NCBI RefSeq assembly: GCF_013423785.1
Contig: NZ_CP058952.1
Location: 1,577,665-1,641,664, forward strand
From: Chitinibacter fontanus
GTDB taxonomy: Bacteria; Pseudomonadota; Gammaproteobacteria; Burkholderiales; Chitinibacteraceae
Direction of reading: 5' to 3'
DNA: 64,000 bases
Part shown: positions 36,732 through 46,090 of the stretch, one piece after another
Numbering within the stretch: the first letter of the stretch is position 1
How the letters are laid out: the number at the start of each line of letters is the position of its first letter
Notes under the pieces: generated by a model
The model's input: only the letters and a program-made list of their open reading frames with translations
The model's database searches: none
What the model was told of the DNA's origin: nothing
Translations under genes and position numbers: made by a program

Positions 36732-37274
36732 TCAGCTCTCCCTCACTTTGTGTGTAAAAGCTGGGATGGCTTGCAAGCTATACGACAAAGTTGCCGCGCC
36801 CATTTCAGCGGGCAATGATTTGGCCACCAGCAAAACCACCGTGACCTCGCGCTGCTCATTGCCCGCCAAACTCATCGCGTTAAAGCAAAAACATTCAAGC
36901 TTTTGCAGCACACCGGCCGCACGTACTGGTGCAAAACTCGGTACGGCACGTAAATACACGGGTTGATCTGATTCGTTGCGCAGCACAAAGCGCGCCTTCA
37001 CCTGCCCGCCAGCTTGCGCAACTTGCACGCCATCCAAAGCCTGCATCGTTACGGGTAAATCGGCGGCAACATTGACATCAAACTCAACTCGCAACGCGCT
37101 ACCCGCTTGTGTGAGGCTGGCGTTGGCCCGATCAATGCCTAAAAATTGGCAAAACGAGGCGTAAAACGGCGCTAAGGCATAGCCAAATCCAAACATCAGC
37201 GCAGCGACCAAGGCTAATTTAATCGCCAATCGCTGGTTTTGTTTCGTGATGATACTTACATCAATCGCAGCCAT
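36732..37274 (-). CDS. ctaG: cytochrome c oxidase assembly protein CtaG/Cox11
   Basis: 180 residues from the ATG at 37274; an upstream TTG at 37298 is in frame. One N-terminal membrane helix (LALVAALMFGFGYALAPFYASFC) is followed by the Cox11 periplasmic copper-binding domain with the C-F-C motif KLECFCFNAMSL. Delivers copper to CuB of subunit I. Confidence 0.94.
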   Translation of the reverse strand: MAAIDVSIITKQNQRLAIKLALVAALMFGFGYALAPFYASFCQFLGIDRANASLTQAGSALRVEFDVNVAADLPVTMQALDGVQVAQAGGQVKARFVLRNESDQPVYLRAVPSFAPVRAAGVLQKLECFCFNAMSLAGNEQREVTVVLLVAKSLPAEMGAATLSYSLQAIPAFTHKVRES

Positions 37275-37319
37275 ATACCCACCAATGTATTCAGCCAAAG
37301 CGCTTATTTAAAAAGAGCT

Positions 37320-37415
37320 TTAACTAGATACCCATAGTTGACGTGCAATAGCGACCAGAAAAAACAGCAACGCCAGCAGTAGTAGTTTTAATGCCGTTTT
37401 CAGATTGGCACTCAT
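37320..37415 (-). CDS. 31-residue cytochrome oxidase small assembly protein
   Basis: The frame begins [20 protein letters not shown] and ends IARQLWVSS: a short basic start and one membrane helix. The ATG overlaps the coxA stop codon (ATGA), a sign of translational coupling. Beta-proteobacterial cox clusters often have such a tiny membrane protein between coxA and ctaG, annotated as a small assembly protein. Confidence 0.7.
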   Translation of the reverse strand: MSANLKTALKLLLLALLFFLVAIARQLWVSS

Positions 37416-39067
37416 GCCTCATCCTCCCCCTCGTGATACACCGCCTGAGCAATCAAGCCACGGCGCACCATGGCAATATCGGGTGGGCTTTCCCAAGTGT
37501 GATGCGGTGCGGGCGAGGGCACCTCCCACTCCAAAGTATTGCCGCCCTCCCAAGGCTGCGCAGGCGCAGGGCCCACCCCACCACGGATGGTGTGCAAGAC
37601 ATTGAATAAAAACAGTAATTGGCCCAAGCCAAAACAGAAGGCTCCTACCGTAGCTAAGGAATTAAACTGGGTGAATTGCAAGGCGTAATCAGGAATCCGC
37701 CGCGGCATACCCGCCAGCCCTAAAAAGTGCATCGGAAAGAAAGTCACATTGAACCAGATCATCGACCACCAGAAATGCAGCTTGCCGCGCCCCTCGTGGT
37801 ACATATAACCCGTCCATTTGGGGAGCCAGTAATACACGGCGGCAAACAGGCTAAATAGCGCACCCGCAACCAGCACATAGTGAAAATGTGCCACAACGTA
37901 ATAGGTATCCTGCATTTGGGTATCAATCGGCGCAATCGACAGCACCAGCCCGGAAAAACCACCGACGGTAAACAGGCAAACAAAGCCAATCGCAAACAGC
38001 ATCGGCGTTTCAAACGTCATGCTGCCCTGCCACATCGTCGCGATCCAGTTAAACACTTTCACCCCGGTCGGTACGGCGATCAACATCGTCAGGAACATAA
38101 AAAACAACTGCGCGGTGGCGGGCATGCCCACGGCAAACATGTGATGGCCCCAGACCATAAACGACAAGATCGCGATTGAGCACGTTGCATAGACCATCGA
38201 CACATAGCCAAATAGCGGTTTACGGGCAAAAGTCGGAATAATCTGGCTGACGATGCCAAAGGCGGGCAGCGCCATGATGTAAACCTCAGGGTGCCCGAAA
38301 AACCAGAAAATATGCTGGAACAGCACCGGGTCGCCACCACCCGCCGCGTTAAAGAAATGCGTACCAAAATGTCGATCGGTCAACAACATCGTCACCGCCC
38401 CCGCCAGCACCGGAGCCACCGCAATCAACAGATAAGCAGTCACCAGCGAAGTCCACGCAAACAGCGGCATGCGCAGCAAAGTCATGCCGGGCGCGCGCAT
38501 ATTTAAGATGGTGGTGATGATATTGATCGAGCCCATGATCGACGACAGCCCGAGCAGATGGATGCTGAAAATCGCCAGATCCATCCCCATGCCCGCTTGC
38601 GCCGACAGCGGTGGGTACAAAGTCCAGCCGCCTGCTGGCGCACCACCAGGGACAAACAGCGAAATCAGCAGCAGAGCGGCGGCGGGCGGCAACAGCCAGA
38701 AACTCCAGTTATTCATCCGCGCAAATGCCATATCTGGCGCGCCGAGCATCAGCGGCAACATCCAGTTCGCCAAGCCAGTAAACGCCGGCATGATGGCACC
38801 AAACACCATAATGATGCCGTGCAAAGTGGTGAGCTGATTAAAAAACTCCGGCTGCCAAAATTGAAGCCCCGGCTGAAATAGTTCAGCGCGGATGCAAAGC
38901 GCCATCACGCCGCCCGTGATAAACATGGCAAAGGCAAACCATAAATACAGCGTGCCAATATCTTTATGATTGGTGGCATAGAGCCAGCGCGCCCAACCTG
39001 TCTGGTGTTCAGCATGATGCTCACCGGGGGTATGCAAATGAGTGGAAGCAATCGAAGGGCTATGCAT
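37412..39067 (-). CDS. coxA: cytochrome c oxidase subunit I
   Basis: 551 residues with 12 membrane helices of heme-copper oxidase subunit I. Metal and heme ligands are visible: [12 protein letters not shown] (low-spin heme), [15 protein letters not shown] (CuB His and cross-linked Tyr), VWGHHMF (CuB His pair) and [10 protein letters not shown] (heme a3 and heme a). The GHPEVY motif marks an A-type oxidase. The start codon overlaps the coxB stop by one base. Confidence 0.97.
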   Translation of the reverse strand: MHSPSIASTHLHTPGEHHAEHQTGWARWLYATNHKDIGTLYLWFAFAMFITGGVMALCIRAELFQPGLQFWQPEFFNQLTTLHGIIMVFGAIMPAFTGLANWMLPLMLGAPDMAFARMNNWSFWLLPPAAALLLISLFVPGGAPAGGWTLYPPLSAQAGMGMDLAIFSIHLLGLSSIMGSINIITTILNMRAPGMTLLRMPLFAWTSLVTAYLLIAVAPVLAGAVTMLLTDRHFGTHFFNAAGGGDPVLFQHIFWFFGHPEVYIMALPAFGIVSQIIPTFARKPLFGYVSMVYATCSIAILSFMVWGHHMFAVGMPATAQLFFMFLTMLIAVPTGVKVFNWIATMWQGSMTFETPMLFAIGFVCLFTVGGFSGLVLSIAPIDTQMQDTYYVVAHFHYVLVAGALFSLFAAVYYWLPKWTGYMYHEGRGKLHFWWSMIWFNVTFFPMHFLGLAGMPRRIPDYALQFTQFNSLATVGAFCFGLGQLLFLFNVLHTIRGGVGPAPAQPWEGGNTLEWEVPSPAPHHTWESPPDIAMVRRGLIAQAVYHEGEDEA

Positions 39068-40197
39068 TATTTGGCTCCTCGCGCAGTTTTAACTTCACTA
39101 GGCTGCAGTATTCCGGCTTGATTACCCCAGCTGTTGCGCTCGTAGCTGATGACTGCGGCGATTTCTACATCGGATAAGCTAGACCAAGCTGGCATCGCAT
39201 TTTTGCCATTAAGCACAATGTGCACATGATCAGCTTTCGCACCCGTTGCCACTTTCGACCCTGCCAATGCGGGAAATGGGCCACCGCCCTTACCGTTTGG
39301 CTGATGACAAGTTTGGCAATTGGCCTCGTATACCTGCCGCCCGCGAGCGATCAGCTCAACGGCGCTCCACACTTTATTCGGATCATCTTGCATGGCTTTG
39401 GCATGCGCCTGTTGATCGGCGATCCAACGCTTGAAGTCTGGCTCACTCAGTACCTTAACCACAATCGGCATAAACGCATGCCCTTTGCCACACAGCTCAA
39501 CACACTGCCCCCGATACGTGCCCACTTTTTCGGCTTTGAACCAGGTATCGCGAATAAACCCAGGAATGGCATCTTGTTTAACGCCCAAAGCGGGCACACC
39601 CCAGCTATGAATCACATCGTTAGCCGTGGTTAGAATGCGGATTTTTTGTCCAACAGGCACCACCAACTCGCGGTCGACTTCCAGCAAATAATGCGGATTT
39701 TTGCTTTCGCCACCGGTGTGATGATTATCGATTTGTGCTTGCGGCGTAGCGAGTTTGCTTTTAAATCCAAAACCGAAATCAAGGTACTCGTAAGCCCAAA
39801 ACCACTGAAACCCCGTGGCTTTAATGGTCATTACCGCCCCACGGCTGTCTTTTTGCGCTAGAACGACGCTGGCCGCAGGCCACGCCATTCCCAGCAAAAT
39901 CAGCGCGGGGATCAAGGTCCATAAGATTTCGATCGTGGTATTTTCATGAAATGGCTTAGCGGTATGCCCGAGCGATTTACGGTGACGCACAATGGCATAA
40001 AACATCACACCAAACACGGCAAAAAAGATGATCAGAATGATGATCATCAGATAGCTATGCAGCCCTTCTATTTGCCGGGCAATCTGACTCGCGGGTGGGG
40101 TAAAAGTCCAAAACTCACCCGCAGCCATGACCTTGGAGGCACACAAGCTAAGTAGTAATACGGGCAATTCCCGCCTTTGTCGTCTCACCACCTTCAT
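39067..40197 (-). CDS. coxB: cytochrome c oxidase subunit II with C-terminal cytochrome c domain
   Basis: 376 residues from the ATG at 40197, with GAGG seven bases upstream. Signal/anchor, two membrane helices, then the CuA cupredoxin domain with VIHSWGVP and the CuA motif [15 protein letters not shown] fused cytochrome c domain follows, with the heme motif CQTCH at 294-298 and a distal Met in NAMPAW. This makes it a caa3-type oxidase, in which the heme domain feeds electrons to CuA. First gene of the cox operon. Confidence 0.94.
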   Translation of the reverse strand: MKVVRRQRRELPVLLLSLCASKVMAAGEFWTFTPPASQIARQIEGLHSYLMIIILIIFFAVFGVMFYAIVRHRKSLGHTAKPFHENTTIEILWTLIPALILLGMAWPAASVVLAQKDSRGAVMTIKATGFQWFWAYEYLDFGFGFKSKLATPQAQIDNHHTGGESKNPHYLLEVDRELVVPVGQKIRILTTANDVIHSWGVPALGVKQDAIPGFIRDTWFKAEKVGTYRGQCVELCGKGHAFMPIVVKVLSEPDFKRWIADQQAHAKAMQDDPNKVWSAVELIARGRQVYEANCQTCHQPNGKGGGPFPALAGSKVATGAKADHVHIVLNGKNAMPAWSSLSDVEIAAVISYERNSWGNQAGILQPSEVKTARGAK

Positions 40198-40227
40198 CAC
40201 GGCACCTCGCATGCAAGCGTGTTGCTT

Positions 40228-40305
40228 CACGCTAGCAAACTTTACCGTCTTCGCAAGTTATTGATTTAAATGATTTTTCTTGTGCATCGCAACAAAGCCG
40301 TCCAT
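40228..40305 (-). promoter_or_regulatory. candidate cox promoter with FNR-like site
   Basis: On the minus strand TTGCGA, 17 bp, TTAAAT could be -35 and -10. The -10 lies inside TTGATTTAAATGAT (40261-40274, plus strand), an imperfect match to the FNR box TTGATNNNNATCAA (8 of 10 positions). Binding there would repress the oxidase without oxygen. The site and its role are inferred. Confidence 0.3.
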
Positions 40306-40376
40306 CGGATAATACAAACACTTCAGACAAAAACAGTCTAACAAGAATCATTACCACTCGCGCAGGGAGAAGGATC

Positions 40377-41144
40377 ATGGACATGCATCTTTCCGAATTA
40401 GATCAACACTTTACCTTGCCAAAAACGCGTAAAGTGGGCGCTGATCGGCCCATCGCTTGGTTAAAAATGGGTCTGGCTGATCTACTACAACACCCCGGGC
40501 CTAGCTTGACCTATGGTGGCATTATTACTGCAGTGGGCTGGCTCTTATTATCATTGGTTGATCAGCACGGGCATTTCTTTGCCACGCTGATTACAGGTTT
40601 TCTATTGCTATCACCACTGGCTGCTGCTGGAATCTACGAGCTCACCAGCGAACGGGAAGAAGGGCGTGAAACTTCTTTCATGCAGTCACTGCACGATGCG
40701 GGTAAAAACCTAAGCCAAGTTGCCTTTCTGGGGGTGATTCTGGGCATGGTGGCTATCGCATGGGAGCGCGTGTCAGCGATACTGTTTGCCCTACTATACG
40801 GTGGGCAGGTACCTGCTGGTATGCCACTCATTGAGGCCTTTACCGGCGAATACCTTAATTTCACTCTGGTATGGGGCGCGGCTGGATTTTTATTAGCCTG
40901 CTTTGTATTTGCCTTCACGGCAGTATCCATCCCAATGCTGGCAGACCGCGAGGTCGATAGCGTAACGGCCATGATGACTAGCCTGCGCGCTGTGGCTGAA
41001 AATATCAGCACAATGGCAATCTGGGCGGCACTCATCGTGATACTCACTGCGATTGGCTTTGCCACCTATCTAGTGGGGTTGATTGTCATCTTCCCATTAC
41101 TGGGTCACGCTACGTGGTACGCCTACAAAGAGATGGTTGAATAG
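40377..41144 (+). CDS. DUF2189 integral membrane protein
   Basis: 255 residues with about six membrane helices. The N-terminal soluble segment (TRKVGADRPIAWLKMGLADLLQHPGPSLTYG) is the DUF2189 signature. The family occurs near cox genes in several proteobacteria, and its function is unknown. It is divergent from coxB and ends at a strong terminator. Confidence 0.85.
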   Translation: MDMHLSELDQHFTLPKTRKVGADRPIAWLKMGLADLLQHPGPSLTYGGIITAVGWLLLSLVDQHGHFFATLITGFLLLSPLAAAGIYELTSEREEGRETSFMQSLHDAGKNLSQVAFLGVILGMVAIAWERVSAILFALLYGGQVPAGMPLIEAFTGEYLNFTLVWGAAGFLLACFVFAFTAVSIPMLADREVDSVTAMMTSLRAVAENISTMAIWAALIVILTAIGFATYLVGLIVIFPLLGHATWYAYKEMVE

Positions 41145-41170
41145 TCGCAACCCCTGTTCAAGTCATCTCC

Positions 41171-41209
41171 AAAAGCCAGACAGCGCACGGTGTGCCTTGT
41201 CTGGCTTTT
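41171..41209. terminator. bidirectional terminator after the DUF2189 gene
   Basis: AAAAGCCAGACA ... TGTCTGGCTTTT, a perfect 12-bp stem with a smaller inner stem (GCAC/GTGC). It also faces the minus-strand LysR gene end. Confidence 0.9.
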
Positions 41210-41239
41210 GTCTATCTGGCACAGCCGCCTGCATAGGCT

Positions 41240-42172
41240 TTAGCTCAATAGCTGCGCTTGGGCAGGAGCCGCAAACCACCGCGCCAGAAAATCAACTAAG
41301 GCCCTGACCTTCGCTGGCTGCGGTAAACGCTGCGGGTAAATCATATACATCGCCAATCCCCGTAATTGATAATCGGGCAAGACCCGAATCAGACGGCCTG
41401 CCGCCACATCAGCGCCCACCAGATAACCGGGCAAGCGTGCTACACCGGCACCGAGCAAAGCAAAATTTCGAATCAGCGCATAATCATTGGCCTGAAACGG
41501 CGCTTGCACCGTCACATGCTGCAATTGTCCAGCGCGGCTCAACTCCCAAATTTGGGCTTGAGGAAAATGCATGTTTAATAAACACGGCACCTGTGCCAAA
41601 TCTTGTGGCTGGGTTATCGCCGCCTGCTGCGCCAAACATTCGGGCGAAGCCACCAGCCAATCATGCACAAGTGCCAGCGGCCGACAAATCAGCCGCTCTG
41701 GAGGTGGTAAATTGGCCCGTATCGCCAAATCATAGCCTTCGGCCTCTAAATCACGCGGTACCGTGGATAGATCCAGCTCGACGGTAATCTGCGGGTATTG
41801 CTGGCGAAATGCCATTAATGCGGTGGCCATAAATACCCCACCAAAGCTCGTAGGCACCGTCAGCCGCAAATGACCACTCACCTGTTGGCCTTGCTCAGCT
41901 AGCTCGACATTAGCCGCCTGCAAGCGGGTTTGCCAATCACGACAATGCGCCAGATACAGCTGACCGGCCTCGGTGAGATGCAGCTTGCGGGTGGTACGGT
42001 ACAACAGCTGCGTACCCAGACTGCGCTCGAGTTGCTGAACTTGTTTGCTGAGTAAAGCCTTCGACACACCCAAGACCTTGGCTGCAGCAGTAAAACCACC
42101 GTGTTCCACCACCGCCGCATAAGCCATTGCCCACGGCCATTGTTGCTGCAGATCACCCCACATCGGCTGCAT
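41240..42172 (-). CDS. LysR family transcriptional regulator
   Basis: 310 residues. N-terminal winged helix-turn-helix (AAVVEHGGFTAAAKVLGVSKALLSKQVQQLERSLGTQLLYRTTRKLHLTEAG, given by pattern only), then a LysR substrate-binding domain. It is divergent from a short-chain dehydrogenase gene with about 105 bp between starts. By the usual LysR arrangement it probably controls that gene. Effector unknown. Confidence 0.9.
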   Translation of the reverse strand: MQPMWGDLQQQWPWAMAYAAVVEHGGFTAAAKVLGVSKALLSKQVQQLERSLGTQLLYRTTRKLHLTEAGQLYLAHCRDWQTRLQAANVELAEQGQQVSGHLRLTVPTSFGGVFMATALMAFRQQYPQITVELDLSTVPRDLEAEGYDLAIRANLPPPERLICRPLALVHDWLVASPECLAQQAAITQPQDLAQVPCLLNMHFPQAQIWELSRAGQLQHVTVQAPFQANDYALIRNFALLGAGVARLPGYLVGADVAAGRLIRVLPDYQLRGLAMYMIYPQRLPQPAKVRALVDFLARWFAAPAQAQLLS

Positions 42173-42278
42173 TTTGTTTCCAAAAAGTAAACAATCAATC
42201 CATTTTAGCCTAGTTTATCAGGTCATTGTCGCGGCGTAATATGGCTTCATTGCTTGCAAACTACCTGGAGTACTTAAA

Positions 42279-42881
42279 ATGAAAATTCTACTAATCGGCG
42301 CTAACGGTACCATTGGCCAGGCCATCACCCAAGAGCTCGCCCCACGTCACGACATCATCACCGCCGGTCGCAATAGCGGCGATGTGCGGGTCGATCTGAA
42401 AGACTTTAGCAGCGTACAAGCCATGTATGCACAAGTGGGCGCTGTAGACGCGGTGATTTCGGCTGCCGGCAATGTGCACTTTGGCGCGCTGGCCGAGATG
42501 ACGCCCGAATTAATGGGCATCGGGCTAGCCGACAAATTAATGGGGCAGATTAATCTGGTATTGGCGGGGCAACATGTACTGAATGACGGCGGCAGCTTTA
42601 CCTTAACCAGTGGCATTCTGTCGCACGATCCGATTGTGTACGGTAGCAGCGCCAGTATGGTCAATGCCGGTATTGATGGCTTTGTGATTAGCGCTGCGAT
42701 CGAACTAACACGGAGCCTGCGCATCAATGCCGTAAGCCCAACCGTACTGACCGAATCATTAGCCAGTTACGGCCCCTTCTTCCGTGGTTTTGAATCCGTC
42801 GCCGCAACCAAAGTCGCCCGCGCGTTTAGCAAAAGCGTCGAAGGCAAACAAACTGGACAGGTGTATCGCGTTACAGGCTAA
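42279..42881 (+). CDS. short SDR family protein
   Basis: 200 residues with a Rossmann start (MKILLIGANGTIGQAI, AAG in VISAAGNVHFG). The usual YxxxK active site is not intact: the region reads VYGSSASMVNAGIDGF. This matches a subgroup of ~200-residue SDR proteins known from many proteobacteria (IRINVVSPTVLTESL-type C-terminus), whose catalytic status is unclear. Probably regulated by the divergent LysR protein. Confidence 0.85.
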   Translation: MKILLIGANGTIGQAITQELAPRHDIITAGRNSGDVRVDLKDFSSVQAMYAQVGAVDAVISAAGNVHFGALAEMTPELMGIGLADKLMGQINLVLAGQHVLNDGGSFTLTSGILSHDPIVYGSSASMVNAGIDGFVISAAIELTRSLRINAVSPTVLTESLASYGPFFRGFESVAATKVARAFSKSVEGKQTGQVYRVTG

Positions 42882-42930
42882 TTGAAACATCGTTTTTACA
42901 AAAATATCCTGTATTTAAAAGCAGAATCAC

Positions 42931-42958
42931 AAGCTAGCCAGCCGCGATTGGCTAGCTT
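42931..42958 (+). terminator. hairpin after the SDR gene
   Basis: AAGCTAGCCA-GCCGCGAT-TGGCTAGCTT, perfect 10-bp stem with no clear T run. Confidence 0.45.
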
Positions 42959-43119
42959 GCTGCTATTTGAGCAGTATTATTGCCCCACCAAACTGTGCCT
43001 GCCACTAAAAAGCCACCAAATTGGCGTGATCAATTGAATCTGCAAACCTACATTGCTGAAATCATTAAACCCGATAAAATATCTGAGCAATCTTAATGAC
43101 AGCCAAAGAGCCTTTGCCG

Positions 43120-44616
43120 ATGAAGCCCTTCCGTATTGCCAGTGCATTTGCTCTTCTGTGCGCACACACCAGCTTTGCCGCATCCCTCGATCATGTCAGC
43201 CCAGAAAGCGAAGGGCTCAGCTCGGCCAAATTGGCCAATATGATGAAGTATTTGCAAACACCGGGCACCAATGTCGATAGCGTGATCGTCGCCCGCAATG
43301 GCCAGATCGTGCTCGAAGCCTACGCCGCGCCCAATCGCAGCGACATCGTGCATCAGGTTAATTCCGCGACCAAAAGCGTCGTTTCGGCCTTACTCGGCAT
43401 CGCGATTGGCGAAGGCAAAATCAAACTGAACAACACCGTCGCCGACATCCTGCCGCAGTACGCTGACTTGCCAAACGCCAACATCCTAACGGTTGAAAAA
43501 TTAGCCAGCATGTCGACCGGCGTTGAATGGAAAAGCGAGTACTTTGGTAGCGCCCTCAATGATTGGAACAAAGTACGTCAGGCCGATGATTGGATCAAAG
43601 CGTATTTAAGCTATCCAATCAACCCCGACAAAGTAGGCCAATTTACCTACAACAGCGCCGAATCAGATTTGCTCGGCGCATTGATTAGCGCGGCCACTGG
43701 TATGCCATTAGCGGATTACGCCGAACTCAAATTATTTAAGCCGCTGGCGATTCAAAACACCCGTTGGGTGCAAAACAAAGATGGCCAATATGGTGGCGGC
43801 CGTGGTCTGTATATTTTGCCGCACGATATGCTCAAATTTGGCGAACTGTTTCGCCAACAAGGAAAGTGGCAAGGCCAGCAAATCATTCCTCAACAGTGGA
43901 TTACCTACAGTACGCAACCGCGAGTAGCCACGGTGGGTAAATTTTCTAACATCCCGGCCTACGGCGCACAGTGGTGGGTCGGCAAGGGCTGGTATGCTGC
44001 ACTCGGCTGGGGTGGCCAAACGATTGCGGTCTTCCCCAAAGAAAACATCACGATGGTGATGACGGCCAAAAATTCACTCTCCGAAATGGACGCGATCGGG
44101 CTTGATCAGCTGCATCAGCGCTTTTTACAAAGCGACTCATCCGCTGCCAGCGATCCAGCCGCAACGCAACAATTAGCAGCGCAGATCAGCCAATTTGAAA
44201 AAGGTGTGGCGGCAAGCACTTTGCACTCACCCCTGGAAAAGACGCTACACAATAAATCGATTCGTTTTAATGATTTTTGGCTCTCCAAACTCAAATTCAG
44301 TCTCGATAAAGAACAAATGACGATTGAATTTCGGCCCAAAGATACACCTCAATTTACCGAAAAAATTCCGACTGGTTTTGCGGGGGAATGGAAATATTCT
44401 ACGTTTCAATATCCGATCAACGATGAATGGCGCAAATCGGCGCCAGACAGCTTGGTCGCATCGCGCATGCAATGGCTAGATAAAACAACGCTGTTGATCG
44501 AAAGCTTCCCGCCCGAAGAATTTGTGCATTACAGCTTGAAGCTGAAGTTTAAAGGGCAAAAGGTCTTTGTTGAAGATAGCCCGTGGGGTACTGTGGCCGA
44601 AGGGATACTGGAATAG
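43120..44616 (+). CDS. secreted serine hydrolase, class C beta-lactamase/esterase family
   Basis: 498 residues from the ATG at 43120, which places the signal peptide (MKPFRIASAFALLCAHTSFA) at the start; an upstream ATG at 43096 is in frame. The nucleophile motif SxxK appears as SATKS, the second motif as YNS (FTYNSAESDLLGALI), and a GWGGQT segment stands for the HxG/KTG motif. A C-terminal domain of about 140 residues follows the hydrolase. Could be a peptidase, esterase or beta-lactamase; the substrate cannot be told. Its TAG stop is part of a dispersed repeat. Confidence 0.85.
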   Translation: MKPFRIASAFALLCAHTSFAASLDHVSPESEGLSSAKLANMMKYLQTPGTNVDSVIVARNGQIVLEAYAAPNRSDIVHQVNSATKSVVSALLGIAIGEGKIKLNNTVADILPQYADLPNANILTVEKLASMSTGVEWKSEYFGSALNDWNKVRQADDWIKAYLSYPINPDKVGQFTYNSAESDLLGALISAATGMPLADYAELKLFKPLAIQNTRWVQNKDGQYGGGRGLYILPHDMLKFGELFRQQGKWQGQQIIPQQWITYSTQPRVATVGKFSNIPAYGAQWWVGKGWYAALGWGGQTIAVFPKENITMVMTAKNSLSEMDAIGLDQLHQRFLQSDSSAASDPAATQQLAAQISQFEKGVAASTLHSPLEKTLHNKSIRFNDFWLSKLKFSLDKEQMTIEFRPKDTPQFTEKIPTGFAGEWKYSTFQYPINDEWRKSAPDSLVASRMQWLDKTTLLIESFPPEEFVHYSLKLKFKGQKVFVEDSPWGTVAEGILE

Positions 44617-44664
44617 GTATACATTCAAAACCGATATTTATTAAAGTTCAAAATCAAATACCCC
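44615..44664 (+). repeat. GGTAT element, copy 3
   Basis: Starts AGGTATACATTC in the stop codon of the hydrolase gene and ends CAAATACCCC, 50 bp. Its end forms the left arm of the terminator at 44657. Confidence 0.5.
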
Positions 44665-44694
44665 AGTCACTCAATAGTTACTGGGGTATTGTTA
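44657..44694. terminator. terminator after the serine hydrolase gene
   Basis: AATACCCCAGT ... ACTGGGGTATT followed by GTTATT; serves the hydrolase gene and possibly the convergent SPFH gene. Confidence 0.8.
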
Positions 44695-44711
44695 TTGCGG
44701 CCTTAAGGTAC

Positions 44712-45602
44712 TTAGTTCACATTAACCATCGCATTGGTATTGGCACCTAAGCTGGTCGTTGGCAATTTACCGTCCCACTTCTCGATCCACAGCGTCTGGT
44801 TTTTCACCTGCGCCGCTTGTGCGCCGTATTTCTTGATCGCCTCACCGACCACTTCCAGTGCCTTGGCATCGCCCTCGGCTTCGGCGATTTTCGCTTCAGC
44901 TTTACCTTTCGCGACCGCGACCGCATTGGCTGCATCGGCTTGGTTTTTGCGCAGCAAAGCTTCTGATTGCAGCGCCTCTTGCGTGGCTTGAATCTTGGCA
45001 TTGATCGCGTTTTGAATATTGGGCGGTAAGCGCATTTCGTTCACAAAACCAAATTGCTCAACCACGATACCGTATTGATTCATTTCCTGATTAATCTTGG
45101 CGCGAACTTGTTCCGCAAGACGAATCTTGCCGCCAGCCAGCAGGCCTTCCGCATCGTAAGCCGTACCGTAGCTATTGAGCGCATTACGAATCGCGTTGCG
45201 GATAATCTGGCTGGTGATTTCCTCATAACCGCGTTTGTATTTCTGGTACAGCACGGGTGCTTTGCTCGAATCAATACTGTATGAAATGCTGATGTCGGCA
45301 TTGATCACCACCCCGGATGCCACTTGGAAATTCATCGACTCATCCGCACCCGATCCTTCGGTTTTAGATTGTGTCCACGTGTAGGTTTGCGTAAAGGTCG
45401 GAAACTCAACCACGCTAGTGCCAATGCCAATAATATGCCAACCGCTGGATAATGGGGTCGGCTCGACCTTGCCATCAATACGATTGAACTCAACCCCAAC
45501 GTGATTAGCCGCCACCGAAGCCACAAAAGTATTCAGCGCAAAGCCCATACCGATCAATATCGCCACACCACCAACGAATCGAATATCACGCAATCCATTC
45601 AT
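44712..45602 (-). CDS. SPFH/prohibitin-like membrane protein
   Basis: 296 residues. One N-terminal membrane helix (FVGGVAILIGMGFALNTFVASVAA), an SPFH (band 7) domain (about 30-200) and an alanine/glutamate/lysine-rich coiled coil (about 205-265: KIQATQEALQSEALLRKNQA, AKGKAEAKIAEAEGDAKALE). Such proteins form oligomeric membrane microdomain scaffolds, often with FtsH-type proteases. AAGGAG precedes the ATG. A small hairpin CGCCGTGA-TCGT-TCACGGCG (45633-45652) lies in its leader. Confidence 0.9.
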   Translation of the reverse strand: MNGLRDIRFVGGVAILIGMGFALNTFVASVAANHVGVEFNRIDGKVEPTPLSSGWHIIGIGTSVVEFPTFTQTYTWTQSKTEGSGADESMNFQVASGVVINADISISYSIDSSKAPVLYQKYKRGYEEITSQIIRNAIRNALNSYGTAYDAEGLLAGGKIRLAEQVRAKINQEMNQYGIVVEQFGFVNEMRLPPNIQNAINAKIQATQEALQSEALLRKNQADAANAVAVAKGKAEAKIAEAEGDAKALEVVGEAIKKYGAQAAQVKNQTLWIEKWDGKLPTTSLGANTNAMVNVN

Positions 45603-45786
45603 TTCCCTCTCCTTGCTTTCGTTTTATATTTTCGCCGTGATCGTTCACGGCGATTACGATGCTTAGTGTAGGTGAGAGATACCGGAAGGAATATTCGGCT
45701 TACTCGAAGTAATCGTCAGAATTTTCTATGCGTGCTCACAAAATGTAATCTACTAGCAAGTCAAGCTGGCCAAATTAAGCAAACAA

Positions 45787-46005
45787 TTAGGCCGCCACTA
45801 CAGAAATAGTCTCCCCCATCACACTCACGACCATACCCACGCGAATTTTGGCGGTTTTGCGGGTATCAACTTGGCCGTCCACTTGCACATCACCCGCGGC
45901 GATCATCATTTTGGCGATGCCACCGGATGGCGCAATTGATACGGCTTTAAGTAAATCGCAGAGTGCAATGTGTTCGTTACGCAATTCAAAAACATGGTTA
46001 GCCAT
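45787..46005 (-). CDS. small S4 RNA-binding protein, YbcJ-like
   Basis: 72 residues from the ATG at 46005; AAGGA sits six bases upstream of it but directly abuts the earlier ATG at 46011. The whole protein is one S4 domain (ALCDLLKAVSIAPSGGIAKM, AGDVQVDGQVDTRKTAKIR), similar in length and pattern to E. coli YbcJ. It presumably binds structured RNA; target unknown. GGTAT element copy 4 lies just upstream. Confidence 0.88.
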   Translation of the reverse strand: MANHVFELRNEHIALCDLLKAVSIAPSGGIAKMMIAAGDVQVDGQVDTRKTAKIRVGMVVSVMGETISVVAA

Positions 46006-46019
46006 GATCATTCCTTATT

Positions 46020-46069
46020 AGGTATATCGTTAATAGTTAGTATTTAAAAGCTTCACAAGCATATACGCC
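46020..46069 (+). repeat. GGTAT element, copy 4
   Basis: Starts AGGTATATCG and ends ATATACGCC, 50 bp, then AGTATGTATATG. CATATAC-N8-GTATATG folds as a hairpin right after the maf stop. It fills the maf-ybcJ gap. Confidence 0.5.
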
Positions 46070-46090
46070 AGTATGTATATGACAAAACAC

